Part shown: positions 7,944 to 17,633 of the stretch, piece after piece | How the letters are laid out: each line of letters opens with the position of its first letter | How positions within the stretch are numbered: position 1 is the first letter of the stretch | From: Alphaproteobacteria bacterium | Lineage (GTDB): Bacteria; Pseudomonadota; Alphaproteobacteria; Rhizobiales; Methyloligellaceae | Assembly: GCA_016869535.1 (NCBI GenBank) | Contig: VGDX01000005.1 | Coordinates: forward strand, 90,433-154,432 | DNA: 64,000 nucleotides | Direction: 5' to 3' | Notes under the pieces: generated by a model | Databases searched by the model: none | Told to the model about the DNA's origin: nothing | What the model saw: only the letters and a program-made list of their open reading frames with translations | Made by a program: the position numbers and the translations under genes

Positions 7944-8843
7944 TCAGGACGGGTCGAACACGGGCACACCTTCCGGGTGCTTCGCCTTGTTTTCAGGCTC
8001 GACATGAATCGTGATCATGGCGTCGGGGAAATCCTCTTTCAGCGCCGCCTCGATCCGGTCGCAGATATCGTGAGCCTCGGCAACGCTGATGTCTCCAGGC
8101 ACCACCAGATGGAACTGGATGAAGGTCACGCGGCCGGCACGGCGCGTGCGCAAATCGTGCGCTTCCAGCGCGCCGACGGCCTGCTTGGCAATCACCTCGC
8201 GAATGCGGGTGAGCATCGTTTCGGGTGCCGCCTCGTCCATCAATCCGCCGACCGACTTTCGCATCAACTTCCAGCCGGCCCAAAGAATATTGAGGGCGAC
8301 GAGGGCGGCGATCGCGGGGTCAAGCACCAGCCATCCGGTCACGGCAACCAGCGTGACGCCGACAAGCACGCCGACGGAAGTGATGACGTCGGTCAGAAGA
8401 TGCTGCCCGTCGGCGAGCAGGGCAGGTGAACGCCACATGCGACCGAAGCGGAACAGAGCGAAGCACCACGCGCCGTTAATGACGCTGGCAAGGGCATTCA
8501 CCGCCAGGCCTTCGACCGGCGCTTCGAGCGGCTTCGGATCGAGAAAGGCAAAATAGCTTTCGCGCAGGATCGACAGCGCAGCGATGACGATGAGCACGCC
8601 AATCAGCACCGCGGAGAGATACTCGACTTTCTGATGACCGAAAGGATGGCTTGCATCCGGCGGCATGGCGCTCAGCCGCACGGCGAGGAACGTGGTCACG
8701 GCGGTTGCCACGTTGATGATGCTTTCCAGCGCATCGGAATAGAGCGCGATGCTGCCTGTCAGCAGATACGCGACGTATTTCAAGGCCAGGACCGAGATGC
8801 CGACGACGATGCTGCCGATTGCCAGCCGTAGGGTCTTATCCAT
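7944..8843 (-). CDS. Cation diffusion facilitator (CDF) metal transporter
   Basis: The 299-residue protein has six transmembrane helices with the TM2 site YSDALESI (DxxE/D type), the TM5 site HLLTDVITSVGVL (HxxxD), and a C-terminal cytoplasmic metal-binding domain (VTFIQFHLVVPGD, ITIHVEPENK). The TM2/TM5 residues resemble the FieF/YiiP branch that exports Zn2+, Fe2+ or Mn2+ in exchange for protons. A complete gene in the opposite orientation to both neighbours; no regulator is adjacent. Confidence 0.9.
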   Translation of the reverse strand: MDKTLRLAIGSIVVGISVLALKYVAYLLTGSIALYSDALESIINVATAVTTFLAVRLSAMPPDASHPFGHQKVEYLSAVLIGVLIVIAALSILRESYFAFLDPKPLEAPVEGLAVNALASVINGAWCFALFRFGRMWRSPALLADGQHLLTDVITSVGVLVGVTLVAVTGWLVLDPAIAALVALNILWAGWKLMRKSVGGLMDEAAPETMLTRIREVIAKQAVGALEAHDLRTRRAGRVTFIQFHLVVPGDISVAEAHDICDRIEAALKEDFPDAMITIHVEPENKAKHPEGVPVFDPS

Positions 8844-8991
8844 AGCGGTCGCCTAGAGAGTCTCAGTCGCCGATGCAACCTTATTGGTTCAGATGAAACT
8901 CGCTCGCATTTTCAGGCGTTGTTCTAAAGCGGAACCCGACGTCACACACGCTGTTGGTTTACAGGCGAAAATCACCTAGACAAGAGGCAGC

Positions 8992-10494
8992 ATGCTCCCC
9001 AAGCCGCGCCAGGACCTTGTTCCCAATTCCGTCGAGTTCGAGCGTCTGCCATTGGTTAAGGCGACGGGGTTTCGCGAGTATGACGCGCGCTGGCTTTACC
9101 CCGAGGAGATCAACCTGCTCGGGATGCAGACGGTCGGGCTTGGCCTTGCCAATTTGATGCGCGAGCGCGGCGTGCCGGTGCGCGTCGTGGTCGGCCACGA
9201 CTATCGATCCTACTCCGCCGCGATCAAAGAAGCCGTCATAACCGGCTTACTTGCCGGTGGCGCCGAAGTGCATGATATCGGGCTCGCGCTGTCCCCCATG
9301 GCCTATTTCGCCCAGTTCGAACTCGATGTCGAAGGCGTGGCCATGGTCACCGCGAGCCATAACGACAATGGCTGGACCGGCATCAAGATGGGCATGCAGC
9401 GGCCTTTGACTTTCGCACCCGACGACATGACTGCACTCAAGGACCTGGTCATGACCAAAGGCGTTTCGCCATCCACCGAGGCGGGACGCTATATCTATGT
9501 GCCTGATCTGCCCGAACGCTACATGGCCGCGTTGATGGCACGGCCGAAATTCCTGCGTCCGCTGAAAGTGGTGGTGTCCTGCGGCAACGGCACGGCCGGG
9601 GCCTTCGCGCCTCATGTGCTCTCCGAGCTCGGCTGCACCGTCATCCCGCTCAATTGCGATCTCGACTACACTTTCCCGGCACATAACCCGAACCCCGAGG
9701 ATCTCGGCATGCTCAATGCCACGCGCGACGCGGTACTCGCGCATGGCGCCGATCTCGGGCTTGCCTTCGACGGCGACGGCGACCGCTGTGGCGTGGTCGA
9801 TAATGAGGGCGAAGCAATCTATGCCGACAAGGTCGGCGTGATGCTCGCCCGCGACATCGCCGCGCGCAATCCCGGCGCGACCTTCGTCGCCGACGTGAAG
9901 TCGACCGGCCTCTTCCTCACCGACCCCGTGCTCAAGCAGCATGGCGCCAAGACGCTATTCTGGAAAACCGGCCATTCCTACATCAAGCGCTACAGCCATG
10001 AGACGGGCGCGCTGGTCGGTTTCGAGAAATCCGGGCACTTCTTCTTCAATCCGCCGCTTGGGCGCGGGTATGACGATGGTCTCGTGGCGGCGATCGCGGT
10101 GCTCGACATGCTCGACCGCAATCCCGGCGAGACACTTGCCGATCTGAAGCGAGCCTTGCCGCAAACCTGGCAGTCGCCCACCATGTCGCCCCATTGCGCC
10201 GACGAGGTGAAATATGAGGTGGTCGAACGCGTGGTCGATCATTTCAAGAAAGTCGCGGCCAATGGTGGTAGGCTTGCCGGTCAGAAGATCCGCGATGTGA
10301 TCACCGTGAACGGTATCAGGATCGTACTCGAGGATGGGACCTGGGGTTTGGTGCGCGCCTCGTCCAACAAGCCCGAGCTGGTGGTCGTGGTGGAAAGCCC
10401 GACTTCGGAGGCGAATATGCGGGCGATCTTCGCCGAACTCGACGCGGAGCTGGCCAAGCAGCCGGAGGTGGGGGCTTACAACCAGAAGATCTAG
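8992..10494 (+). CDS. Phosphomannomutase/phosphoglucomutase
   Basis: The 500-residue protein shows the four-domain alpha-D-phosphohexomutase layout: the N-terminal REYDARWLYP loop, the phosphoserine loop VTASHNDNGWTGIK, the Mg2+-binding loop FDGDGDRCG, the sugar-binding loop GFEKSGHFFF and a C-terminal phosphate loop (RASSNKPELVVVVES). It interconverts mannose/glucose 1- and 6-phosphates, feeding GDP-mannose and polysaccharide synthesis. Length is slightly above AlgC/ManB. It stands alone between the CDF and methyltransferase genes. Confidence 0.92.
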   Translation: MLPKPRQDLVPNSVEFERLPLVKATGFREYDARWLYPEEINLLGMQTVGLGLANLMRERGVPVRVVVGHDYRSYSAAIKEAVITGLLAGGAEVHDIGLALSPMAYFAQFELDVEGVAMVTASHNDNGWTGIKMGMQRPLTFAPDDMTALKDLVMTKGVSPSTEAGRYIYVPDLPERYMAALMARPKFLRPLKVVVSCGNGTAGAFAPHVLSELGCTVIPLNCDLDYTFPAHNPNPEDLGMLNATRDAVLAHGADLGLAFDGDGDRCGVVDNEGEAIYADKVGVMLARDIAARNPGATFVADVKSTGLFLTDPVLKQHGAKTLFWKTGHSYIKRYSHETGALVGFEKSGHFFFNPPLGRGYDDGLVAAIAVLDMLDRNPGETLADLKRALPQTWQSPTMSPHCADEVKYEVVERVVDHFKKVAANGGRLAGQKIRDVITVNGIRIVLEDGTWGLVRASSNKPELVVVVESPTSEANMRAIFAELDAELAKQPEVGAYNQKI

Positions 10495-10579
10495 GCGAGC
10501 CAAAAGCAATGAGTGCAACAGAACCGTCAGCGTTCCGTCGCAAAACTGCTAAGAGAATCTGTTTCGGTGCGCCCGCGTC

Positions 10580-11197
10580 ATGACCGATTTCGACTTCGCC
10601 CATTTCGTTTTTGCCGCCGGCCTCATCGCCGGACTAACGCTCGATCTTCTGCTGCTACGGACCCTGCTCGCGCCGCCCTTCCGCGTATGGCCCGCGCCCG
10701 AACCGGGCAGCTGGCAAAGCCTGACCTTCTGGGGATTGTTTCGGGGCGGCATGGTCGCGACCTTCGCCGTCGCGCTTCTGGATTGGAATAGCGCCGCCTT
10801 GCTCGATTGGAGCCGTTTGCTTATCGGCCTGCCGCTGTTCCTTGTCGGTTTCGGCATCACCGTTTGCGGCTATTTCAATCTCGGCTTCGGCAATACCTAT
10901 TGCGGCGCCGATGGGCTGGTGAGCCACGGTCTCTATCGCTTCAGCCGCAACCCGCAATATGCCTCCTCCATCGTGGGCCTCGTGGGTCTCGCCATCTGCG
11001 CCAATTCCTGGCTCGCCATCGTGCTCGCGCTGGTGATGAGCGGCGCCTATGTACTGATGGCGCTGGTTGAGGAAGCCTGGCTCGAAGAGCGTTACGGTGC
11101 AAGCTATCGCGAATATTGCGCGCGCACGGCCCGCTTCATCGATCTCTCCGGTCTGCTCGTTCATGCCGAGCGGAAACTCAAGCTGACAATGCGCTGA
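10580..11197 (+). CDS. Isoprenylcysteine carboxyl/phospholipid methyltransferase-like membrane protein
   Basis: The 205-residue protein has five hydrophobic segments and the C-terminal signature of the ICMT/PEMT superfamily: GLVSHGLYRFSRNPQYASS, then a hydrophobic helix pair and EEAWLEERYGASYREYCART. These Arg, Tyr and Glu residues bind S-adenosylmethionine and the membrane substrate. Bacterial members methylate lipids or unknown substrates; nothing around the gene narrows this down. Confidence 0.8.
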   Translation: MTDFDFAHFVFAAGLIAGLTLDLLLLRTLLAPPFRVWPAPEPGSWQSLTFWGLFRGGMVATFAVALLDWNSAALLDWSRLLIGLPLFLVGFGITVCGYFNLGFGNTYCGADGLVSHGLYRFSRNPQYASSIVGLVGLAICANSWLAIVLALVMSGAYVLMALVEEAWLEERYGASYREYCARTARFIDLSGLLVHAERKLKLTMR

Positions 11198-11203
11198 GCG
11201 CCG

Positions 11204-12040
11204 TCACGGGCCGAACAGGCTCAACACGAATCTGACAGCGACAAAAATCAGGAAAGCGGCGAAGGCAAGCTCGAGCGTCCGGCGCGGCAAATCGTGCGCC
11301 AGCCGCACGCCGAATGGTGCGGCCAGCACGCTTGCCGGTACGATCAAGGCGGCGCCGAGCAGGCTGACATAGCCAACAGAACCAGGAGGCAGTCCCGCAG
11401 CGCCCCATCCCGCCCACATGAAACCGAGCGTGGCGGGAATGGCGATGATCGGCCCGAAACCCGACGCGGTCGCCACCGCTTGGTGGATGGTCCGGCCGAA
11501 AAAGGTCATGAAGGCCGAGATGTAGATACCGCCGCCGACGCCGATCAGGGTCGAGCCGAGGCCGGTGACAAAGCCGTAGAGTCTCTGCCAGATCAGCGCG
11601 GGCAGGTCATGTCCCAGCAGACCGCGCTCCGCGCCGGCCAGCAATTTCGCCGCCATCAGCAAACAGGAAACCACATAGACCGATTTCAACACCGAGCCGT
11701 CCACCACGCTCGCGATCACGACGCCGGCGAGGACGCCGAGCCCTACCGGGGGTCCCATATGGCGCAGCACGGCCATGTCCACCGCGCCCTTTTTGCGGTG
11801 TTCGGCAAAGGATCGGATGGAGGTGGGGACGATCACGGCAAGCGATGTGCCGACGGCAAGATGCATCCTGATATCGTCGGGAACGCCGAGCAGCCTGAAC
11901 AGCTCGAACAGGATGGGGACGAGGACGATTCCGCCGCCGATGCCGAACAGTCCGGCAAGGAATCCGGCGACGATACCGCCCGCCAGAAGCGCCAGCACGA
12001 GCCAGACGAGGTCCGGACCGGCGATCTGGGAAAGCTCCAT
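11204..12040 (-). CDS. TauE/SafE family sulfite/organosulfonate exporter-like permease
   Basis: The 278-residue protein has about eight transmembrane helices arranged as two repeats, each with the Gly-rich family motif: GFLAGLFGIGGGIVLVP near the N-terminus and VTGLGSTLIGVGGGIYISA in the middle. This is the TauE/SafE (DUF81) fold, implicated in export of sulfite, sulfoacetate or related anions. Convergent with the methyltransferase gene, with only six bases between stops, and eight bases downstream of dusA in the same direction. Confidence 0.9.
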   Translation of the reverse strand: MELSQIAGPDLVWLVLALLAGGIVAGFLAGLFGIGGGIVLVPILFELFRLLGVPDDIRMHLAVGTSLAVIVPTSIRSFAEHRKKGAVDMAVLRHMGPPVGLGVLAGVVIASVVDGSVLKSVYVVSCLLMAAKLLAGAERGLLGHDLPALIWQRLYGFVTGLGSTLIGVGGGIYISAFMTFFGRTIHQAVATASGFGPIIAIPATLGFMWAGWGAAGLPPGSVGYVSLLGAALIVPASVLAAPFGVRLAHDLPRRTLELAFAAFLIFVAVRFVLSLFGP

Positions 12041-12048
12041 GTGAGATT

Positions 12049-13065
12049 CTATTCGGCGGCGGCGAGACAGCGTCCGGCGCCAGCCTCTCCGGCCGCGACA
12101 TCGCGCGCACGCTTGTAGATATCGAGACCTGCGCCGGGCAGATGCGCGTTTTCGGCAAGCACGCGGCGGAAGGCGCGCGCCCGTGGCTGGCCGTGGAACA
12201 GTCCGAGGATATGACGCGTCATCTGGTTGAGGCGGGTGCTACGCCCAAGCTCGGCCTCGACATAAGGCAGAAAAGTATCGAGCACCTCCAGGCGTGACGG
12301 CGGCGTCCCGTTTTCGCCGAACAATGTCCGGTCGACTTCGGCCAGAATGTAAGGATCGGCGTAAGGGGCACGGCCGAGCATCACGCCATCAACCTGCTGC
12401 AAATGAATTTGCGCTTCGGCGACGGTATTGATGGCGCCGTTGAGGATGATTTCGAGATCAGGCCGGCGCTGTTTCAACCGCCACACACGGTCATAGTCGA
12501 GCGGCGGTACGGTGCGGTTCTCCTTGGGGCTGAGGCCTTGCAGCCAAGCTTTGCGCGCATGCACGACGAACGTCTTGCAGCCCGCGTCGGCGACCGTATC
12601 GACGAATTTGTCGAGACTGACTTCGGCATCCTGATCGTCGATGCCGATGCGGCACTTCACCGTCACCGGCACGGAAACTGCCCCGGCCATCGCCTCGACG
12701 CATCTTGCGACGACACCCGGCTCATCCATGAGACAGGCGCCGAACCGTCCCGACTGCACGCGGTCCGAAGGACAGCCGACATTGAGATTGATCTCGACAT
12801 AGCCGCGATCGGCGCCAATGCGCGCCGCTTCGGCGAGCTTGTCGGGCTCGCTGCCGCCAAGCTGCAACGCAACCGGGTGCTCCGATGGATCGAAGCCGAG
12901 CAGACGTTCGCGGTCGCCATGCAGCACCGCATCGGCCGTCACCATCTCGGTATAGAGGAAGGTCCACCGCGAGATCAGCCGCAGGAAATAGCGGCAGTGG
13001 CGGTCGGTCCACTCCATCATCGGCGCCACGCAAAAGCGGTGGCTCAGTTTCTTGGCATCAGCCAT
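12049..13065 (-). CDS. dusA: tRNA-dihydrouridine(20/20a) synthase DusA
   Basis: The 338-residue flavoprotein begins HRFCVAPMMEWTDRHCRYFLR, the FMN-binding start of DusA. It has the catalytic Cys loop NLNVGCPSDRVQSGRFGACLM and the phosphate-binding VDGVMLGRAPYADPY. DusA reduces uridines 20 and 20a in the D-loop of tRNA using NADPH. Its start overlaps the end of the HxlR regulator gene by eight bases, so the two are probably co-transcribed. Confidence 0.94.
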   Translation of the reverse strand: MADAKKLSHRFCVAPMMEWTDRHCRYFLRLISRWTFLYTEMVTADAVLHGDRERLLGFDPSEHPVALQLGGSEPDKLAEAARIGADRGYVEINLNVGCPSDRVQSGRFGACLMDEPGVVARCVEAMAGAVSVPVTVKCRIGIDDQDAEVSLDKFVDTVADAGCKTFVVHARKAWLQGLSPKENRTVPPLDYDRVWRLKQRRPDLEIILNGAINTVAEAQIHLQQVDGVMLGRAPYADPYILAEVDRTLFGENGTPPSRLEVLDTFLPYVEAELGRSTRLNQMTRHILGLFHGQPRARAFRRVLAENAHLPGAGLDIYKRARDVAAGEAGAGRCLAAAE

Positions 13066-13375
13066 GAGCCTCGCCCCAGTTATGCAATGCTTTCAGCACA
13101 GGTCCGAGCGCCTTTCCCTTCTCTGTGAGATTATACTCGTAGCGCGGCGGGTGCTCCTCGTAGAGCCGCGTGGCAATCACCCCAGCCGCCTCGAGTGACT
13201 TGAGCCGTGCCGACAAGGTGTTCGGCGCGATGCCCGGCAAGGCCGCCTCGAAGGCCTGAAAACGTAGCGGTCCCTTGCGGAACAGATCGCGCAGGATGAG
13301 CAGCGACCATTTCTCGCCGATCACATCCAGCGCCCGTGCCACCGGGCAATCTTCCTGACCGTAACCATACGCCAT
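13058..13375 (-). CDS. HxlR family winged-helix regulator
   Basis: The 105-residue protein has the HxlR/MarR-like core: a single N-terminal Cys (EDCPVARALDVIGEKW), ILRDLFRKGPLRFQAFEA, the recognition region IAPNTLSARLKSLEAAGVI, and a wing ending YNLTEKGKALGPVL. HxlR proteins sense aldehydes, quinones or redox changes through this Cys. The gene is divergent from an alpha/beta hydrolase, a common arrangement in which the regulator controls the enzyme. Confidence 0.9.
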   Translation of the reverse strand: MAYGYGQEDCPVARALDVIGEKWSLLILRDLFRKGPLRFQAFEAALPGIAPNTLSARLKSLEAAGVIATRLYEEHPPRYEYNLTEKGKALGPVLKALHNWGEAHG

Positions 13376-13420
13376 GCCAGTGAATTATCCCTCCACTCAC
13401 GAAATTCAAGTGACTACTGC

Positions 13421-13449
13421 TTGACAAGTTACTATCATAATCATAGTTA
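13421..13449 (+). promoter_or_regulatory. Candidate promoter/operator between HxlR regulator and hydrolase
   Basis: A perfect -35-like TTGACA (13421-13426) reads toward the hydrolase gene; 17 bases later comes TAGTTA, a weak -10. Between them ACTAT and ATAGT form an inverted repeat around CATAATC (13431-13447), in a locally AT-rich patch. Position between the divergent genes suggests an HxlR binding site overlapping the promoter. Confidence 0.45.
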
Positions 13450-13507
13450 GTAGACAACCTTCGAATCCCGGCAATTTCGGACCCAGCGATGTCTAGGAGG
13501 ACAAGCG

Positions 13508-14464
13508 ATGGAAACGGTTCTATGGGCTTTGATCATCTTCGTTGCGGCGGGCGTTGGCACGTGGCTCGTATCATTCATCGTCGAGGCGCTGCGGCCAAAG
13601 CCGAAGCCGCCCGCCATACTGCGCTGGGCCCCGGACATCCCAATCCAGACCATCGAAATCGACGGCAACAGGCTCCGCTACATCAAGACTGGCAAGGGTC
13701 CTGCGCTCGTCCTTCTGCACACTCTGCGCACGCAACTTGACCTGTTCGAAAAAGTCGTACCCGAACTTTCCAAGCACTTTACGGTCTATGCGCTGGACTT
13801 TCCGGGTCATGGCTACTCGGACATTCCGACGGCGCGCTATGACGCCGACTTCTTCGTCCGTACGATCGAGGGCTTCCTCGACAAACTCGACTTGCGCGAC
13901 GTCACCCTCGCCGGCGTCTCGATCGGCGGCTCGCTCGCCCTCATTCTCGCCGCGCGGCACAACCCGCGCGTGGCCCGCGTGGTCGCCATCAATCCGTATG
14001 ACTACGCCAAAGGCAGGAGCATGGCGCGCAGCTCGCTATTGGGCTGGGTCAATACCTACGCATCCCTCCTCCCCGTGGTTGGAGAAACCGTGATGCGCTT
14101 AAGGAACTACATGATAATGCGCGCGGTGCTGCAAGGCGGCGTCGCAGATCCGGTCAGCATTCCGCCGGTACTATTGAAGGAGATGTACAAGGTCGGGAGT
14201 CGCCCTGGTCATTACCGCGCCTTCCTTAGCCTCATCCGCAACGCTGAGAGCTGGGAGTCCGCCGCCAAGACCTACGGCCGCATCGAGGTCCCGACCCTGC
14301 TCATTTGGGGCGAGCAGGATTGGGCGACGGCTGCCGAACGCGAGCATGACCGCACGCTCATACCGAATGCGCGGATGATGACCATCTCACGCGGTGGACA
14401 CTTCCTGCCGCTCGACAGACCCCAGGAGGTCAGCGAGGCAATCATCGGCTTTGCGAAAACCTGA
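13508..14464 (+). CDS. Alpha/beta hydrolase with N-terminal membrane anchor
   Basis: AGGAGG lies eight bases before ATG 13508. The 318-residue protein starts with one hydrophobic anchor (TVLWALIIFVAAGVGTWLV), then the hydrolase fold: oxyanion loop LLHTLRTQ, strand FTVYALDFPGHGYSD, nucleophile elbow GVSIGGS, catalytic Asp near WGEQDWATA and His in SRGGHFLPLDRP. The class includes esterases and epoxide or dehalogenase-like enzymes. The divergent HxlR gene is its likely regulator. Confidence 0.87.
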   Translation: METVLWALIIFVAAGVGTWLVSFIVEALRPKPKPPAILRWAPDIPIQTIEIDGNRLRYIKTGKGPALVLLHTLRTQLDLFEKVVPELSKHFTVYALDFPGHGYSDIPTARYDADFFVRTIEGFLDKLDLRDVTLAGVSIGGSLALILAARHNPRVARVVAINPYDYAKGRSMARSSLLGWVNTYASLLPVVGETVMRLRNYMIMRAVLQGGVADPVSIPPVLLKEMYKVGSRPGHYRAFLSLIRNAESWESAAKTYGRIEVPTLLIWGEQDWATAAEREHDRTLIPNARMMTISRGGHFLPLDRPQEVSEAIIGFAKT

Positions 14465-14709
14465 GTGACCCGCACAGCCAGCCGCGTCGGTGTGGCAAAG
14501 CAGCAGTGATCCCGGGCGCTAGTTCCCCCGGCTCCACTTTTACTTCGCCTATCCCCGGCCGTTGGCCGCGCTGGTTGAGTCTACTCCGGCGCCGGCGGGC
14601 GAGGCTTCGATTCAAGCCCGCATTACCCCGATGAACCACTGAGTTGCTGCTCGCCTTGGCCGATTCAGATATAAGCCCGAATTTCGCGATGTTATCGAGT
14701 CAGACTACC

Positions 14710-14820
14710 TTAGATCGCCTTCATCAATTCGATGTCGAGGCCGGCCGGCGCACCATCGCGCATGAGTTCGAAGGGCGGGTCGGGAACGGCCGAGCCGACA
14801 CGGAGAACGCCCGGCGTCTT
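14710..14820 (-). pseudogene. Remnant of an amino-acid/solute-binding protein (SBP_bac_3) gene
   Basis: A 36-codon minus-strand fragment ends with TAA at 14710-14712 and reads KTPGVLRVGSAVPDPPFEL followed by MRDGAPAGLDIELMKAI. This is the typical first strand-helix unit of periplasmic amino-acid-binding proteins (VLRVG...PPFE...GxxVGFDIDLxxAI). It has no start codon, no signal peptide and stops at once after the first helix, so it is a remnant. It lies immediately downstream of the hydrolase gene ending at 14835. The rest of 14465-14834 shows no gene. Confidence 0.6.
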
Positions 14821-14834
14821 CGTTCCCTCAAGGA

Positions 14835-15875
14835 TCACGGCGCCAGGAACTTGAACGGCTCCGCAGGCACGAACTTGGCCGAAACTTCACCGGCAAGGAT
14901 CGGGCGTCCTTTCAGATCGAGCTTGGCCGGCTGCGCGCCCGCCGCCAGGTTGAGCTTGTCGATATCGACCCAGAAGATCATCGGGCTGTAGGACGAATCG
15001 AAGTAATAGCGCTTGGCGCCGATATCGGAGATCGACCGCCAGATCGTCGAGGCGATGTTCGGCTTTTCGGGATCGGCAAGGCCCAGGGGCACCGAGACGG
15101 CACGGATCAGGGAAAAGGCGGTGGCGACCGCGAGACGCTCATCGCTCTGCTTCGGCACGGCATTGAGCGCCCAGCTCATGCGCACGAAGCGGTCGGGCGA
15201 GGTGATGGTGCCGGGCAGGAAACTCAGGCCGTTGATGCCCTTCCAATAGGTATTGATCGCGAGCTGCTGCTCGAAGGTCGGCGAGTTGGTCATCACCGTG
15301 TATTGCTTGCCGTGATGGATCACCAGGCGACCACCGATATATTCGAAGATGGCGCTGTCGCCCGAGGCGTCGGCAAGCGCCAAGTGACCCGTGGCCTTGC
15401 TGCCGTTCGGCAGGGTGGGTGCGACGATCGCGAAGGGTTCCTGGCTCAAGGCCTCGACGGCTTCGGCGACGCTTGCATAATTGTCGAGCACATACTGTGT
15501 CCAGGCGCCAACCGAGATCAGTGGCTTGCCGGACGCTTTGGGATCGCCATAGTCGGATTCGGCCAGATAGAGCGTGTTGGCAACGAGGCCCGCATCATTC
15601 ATGCCTTCGACTGTCGCCACGCCATAGAGGCTCGCAATGACCGAGCCATATTTCGAGGTCCACTCGATCGAGCCGTCGCCGACGCCGCCATTGCGAGCCA
15701 TGCCACGCGGAAATGAATAGAGATCGCTGCCGGGATCTTCCATCCAGTCCATGGAGCGGCCGACAATGAAACCGTCGGTGGCGGTCTCATAGACGAAGCG
15801 CGTGCAGGCATCGGCGGTGACCGCAGCCGAAAGAATGGCGGTGGCCGCCAAAAGACCGATCAGGTTCTTCTTCAT
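14835..15875 (-). CDS. Secreted linear-amide C-N hydrolase (choloylglycine hydrolase/Ntn family)
   Basis: ATG 15875 is preceded by GGGGAG and begins a clean signal peptide, MKKNLIGLLAATAILSAA..ADA. The next residue is the catalytic Cys of CTRFVYET, exposed as the N-terminal nucleophile after cleavage, followed by GRSMDWMED, GVATVEGMNDAGLVANTLYL and the Asn in VMTNSPTFEQQ. These are the conserved stretches of the Ntn-hydrolase family that includes bile-salt hydrolase, penicillin V acylase and acylhomoserine-lactone acylases. The Gram-negative secreted members often act on acyl amides such as AHLs. 346 residues, complete. Confidence 0.88.
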   Translation of the reverse strand: MKKNLIGLLAATAILSAAVTADACTRFVYETATDGFIVGRSMDWMEDPGSDLYSFPRGMARNGGVGDGSIEWTSKYGSVIASLYGVATVEGMNDAGLVANTLYLAESDYGDPKASGKPLISVGAWTQYVLDNYASVAEAVEALSQEPFAIVAPTLPNGSKATGHLALADASGDSAIFEYIGGRLVIHHGKQYTVMTNSPTFEQQLAINTYWKGINGLSFLPGTITSPDRFVRMSWALNAVPKQSDERLAVATAFSLIRAVSVPLGLADPEKPNIASTIWRSISDIGAKRYYFDSSYSPMIFWVDIDKLNLAAGAQPAKLDLKGRPILAGEVSAKFVPAEPFKFLAP

Positions 15876-16262
15876 GACAATTCTCCCCGTAAGCCTCAAG
15901 AGAACGCCTGTGCCCCTTAAGGCGCCGCTAATCTGCCAGCCGGAGGCGAGATATGGTCAAGGAAGGGTGAAGATTCCGCGACGCCCGGCGCCTCAAGGCG
16001 ATATCCGCACTTCGACCGAGTTGATGAACCACTCGAAATGCGACCGCGAATGGATTTCACCGACATCCACCGGTTGACCGGCCTGGAAAGACCGAGAATT
16101 GCGCAAACTGGCGTCATTGGCAAGACCTGGCCTTGGCAAGAGGCGTTGATGATCCGCCAAAGCGGTGATGCCTGCGCGTCGCTGGTCGAGAATGTCGATT
16201 TCGCTTTCTTCAAGGCATAGTTCTCCCTTGGTTTTCGCTGGAACGCATGACAACTGGGCCGT
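15876..16262. other. Region without a supportable gene, beside an IS element
   Basis: Several short frames exist on both strands (for example a minus frame 15993-16253 containing FEWFINSVEVRISP), but none has a convincing ribosome site or recognisable family. The stretch may be a degraded gene, as it lies between a complete hydrolase gene and the 3' end of an IS1380-type transposase gene. Confidence 0.4.
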
Positions 16263-17618
16263 TCACGCCGGTGATGGCTCAGGCGGCGGCCGCAGTTCGG
16301 CGATCAGCCGCAGGATGTTGGCGAAGAGGTGTCTCGGGATGGCGACCTCCGCCATCTGGAAGGCAACATAGCGGCCGTGGCTGATGATCTTCGCGCCAAT
16401 CTTGATCAGCTTCTCCTTCAGGCTGGTCAGCGACCAGTCCTTGATCGGCTCGGGTGTTGCCAGGGTGCGCAGGAAGTTGCCGAGATTGTAGGCGAGAGCG
16501 TGAAGCTGAAGGCGAACGGCATTGGCGGCAAACGTGCGGCATGACAGGCGGGTCCACTTGATCGCGCCTTTGCCTTCCTTGATCCATTGCTCGCAGGTAC
16601 CGCGCATGTTGTAGAAGGCGACCACGCGCCTGGCCGGTCGGGTCAGGTTGGTGACGATAAAGCCGACGGTCGGATAGAGTTGACTGGGGTGCCACTCCAC
16701 CTTGGCAACCACACGGCGCTTCCTGTCCCATGACCCTGCCTGATAGCTGAAGCTGGCATAGGTGCGGACCACATGATTGGGCGGGCGGCCGACAGGTCGC
16801 GTCAGCAGGCAGGCGATGCTTTGCTGAAGGATGGCATTGGCCTTGAGACGGATCGTGTACTCGTAGCCCTCTGCCTCCAGAAACTCATAGACGTCCGGGG
16901 CGGCGAAGGCGGCATCGCCCCGGAAGTAGCGGCGCAGGTCCCATTGCCGGTAACGCTCAACGACAGGCTCCAGCACATTCCTCCAGCCGTCGGCGCTGTG
17001 AACGTTGCCGGGACGAAGTTCGCTACGTTCCAGATCGCCGAACTGGTTGAACACGAACAGCGGATGGTAGCAGGTACATTCGAAGTGACCGTTCCAGACG
17101 CTCATCTCCTGTTCGCCATGAGTGGGGCTGACGCTCGAATCCATATCGAGCACGATGCTTCGCGGTGAACGACGAGCCTGCACCCGGTCGATCCACTGTC
17201 CGGATAGATCGGCAAGGGCCGAGAGATTGTCGGTCGCCGCAAGCCACTTTGTCTCGAAGCGGCCCATCTGGCTTGCTGAGGCCGCACGGCCTGAGACCGC
17301 CCCGCCACCGACAATCCAGCGCATCGCCGGATCATGGCGCAGGCGCTCGGCGTCGTTGACGTCTTCGTATCCGGCCAGCCGTCCGAACACCGACTGCCGC
17401 AGCAGGCCGACCAGAGCATGGCGGCCGTTCCTGCCGGTGCGGGCATCGGCGAGCACGTCACCGGCCATCGCGCTGAGGCCCAGGGCATCGTCGAGTTCGC
17501 GATAGGCCAGCAGCCCGGCATCGGAGGTGATCCGCGAACCATGGAACTCAAGCTTCAGACGGCGGTCGAAATCGAGCCTGAGAGCACCATCATTCGATTC
17601 ACCCGCCGGGTTCTCCAT
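16263..17618 (-). CDS. IS1380 family transposase
   Basis: The 451-residue protein has the IS1380-family order of a DDE transposase: an N-terminal [22 protein letters not shown], the first Asp in [18 protein letters not shown], a second acidic site in [18 protein letters not shown], and the Glu region [19 protein letters not shown] with the YREK-like surroundings, then [19 protein letters not shown]. The frame is full length and apparently intact. No other gene of the element is present, as expected for this family. Confidence 0.95.
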   Translation of the reverse strand: MENPAGESNDGALRLDFDRRLKLEFHGSRITSDAGLLAYRELDDALGLSAMAGDVLADARTGRNGRHALVGLLRQSVFGRLAGYEDVNDAERLRHDPAMRWIVGGGAVSGRAASASQMGRFETKWLAATDNLSALADLSGQWIDRVQARRSPRSIVLDMDSSVSPTHGEQEMSVWNGHFECTCYHPLFVFNQFGDLERSELRPGNVHSADGWRNVLEPVVERYRQWDLRRYFRGDAAFAAPDVYEFLEAEGYEYTIRLKANAILQQSIACLLTRPVGRPPNHVVRTYASFSYQAGSWDRKRRVVAKVEWHPSQLYPTVGFIVTNLTRPARRVVAFYNMRGTCEQWIKEGKGAIKWTRLSCRTFAANAVRLQLHALAYNLGNFLRTLATPEPIKDWSLTSLKEKLIKIGAKIISHGRYVAFQMAEVAIPRHLFANILRLIAELRPPPEPSPA

Positions 17619-17633
17619 GATGGCCTCATATGG

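Noticed and set aside
14500..14630. tRNA-like or attachment-site-like stretch (CCCCCGGCTCCA; GCTTCGATTCAAGCCCGC)
   Set aside because: No cloverleaf can be drawn: there is no acceptor stem partner or proper T-loop, so it is not called a tRNA or tRNA remnant.
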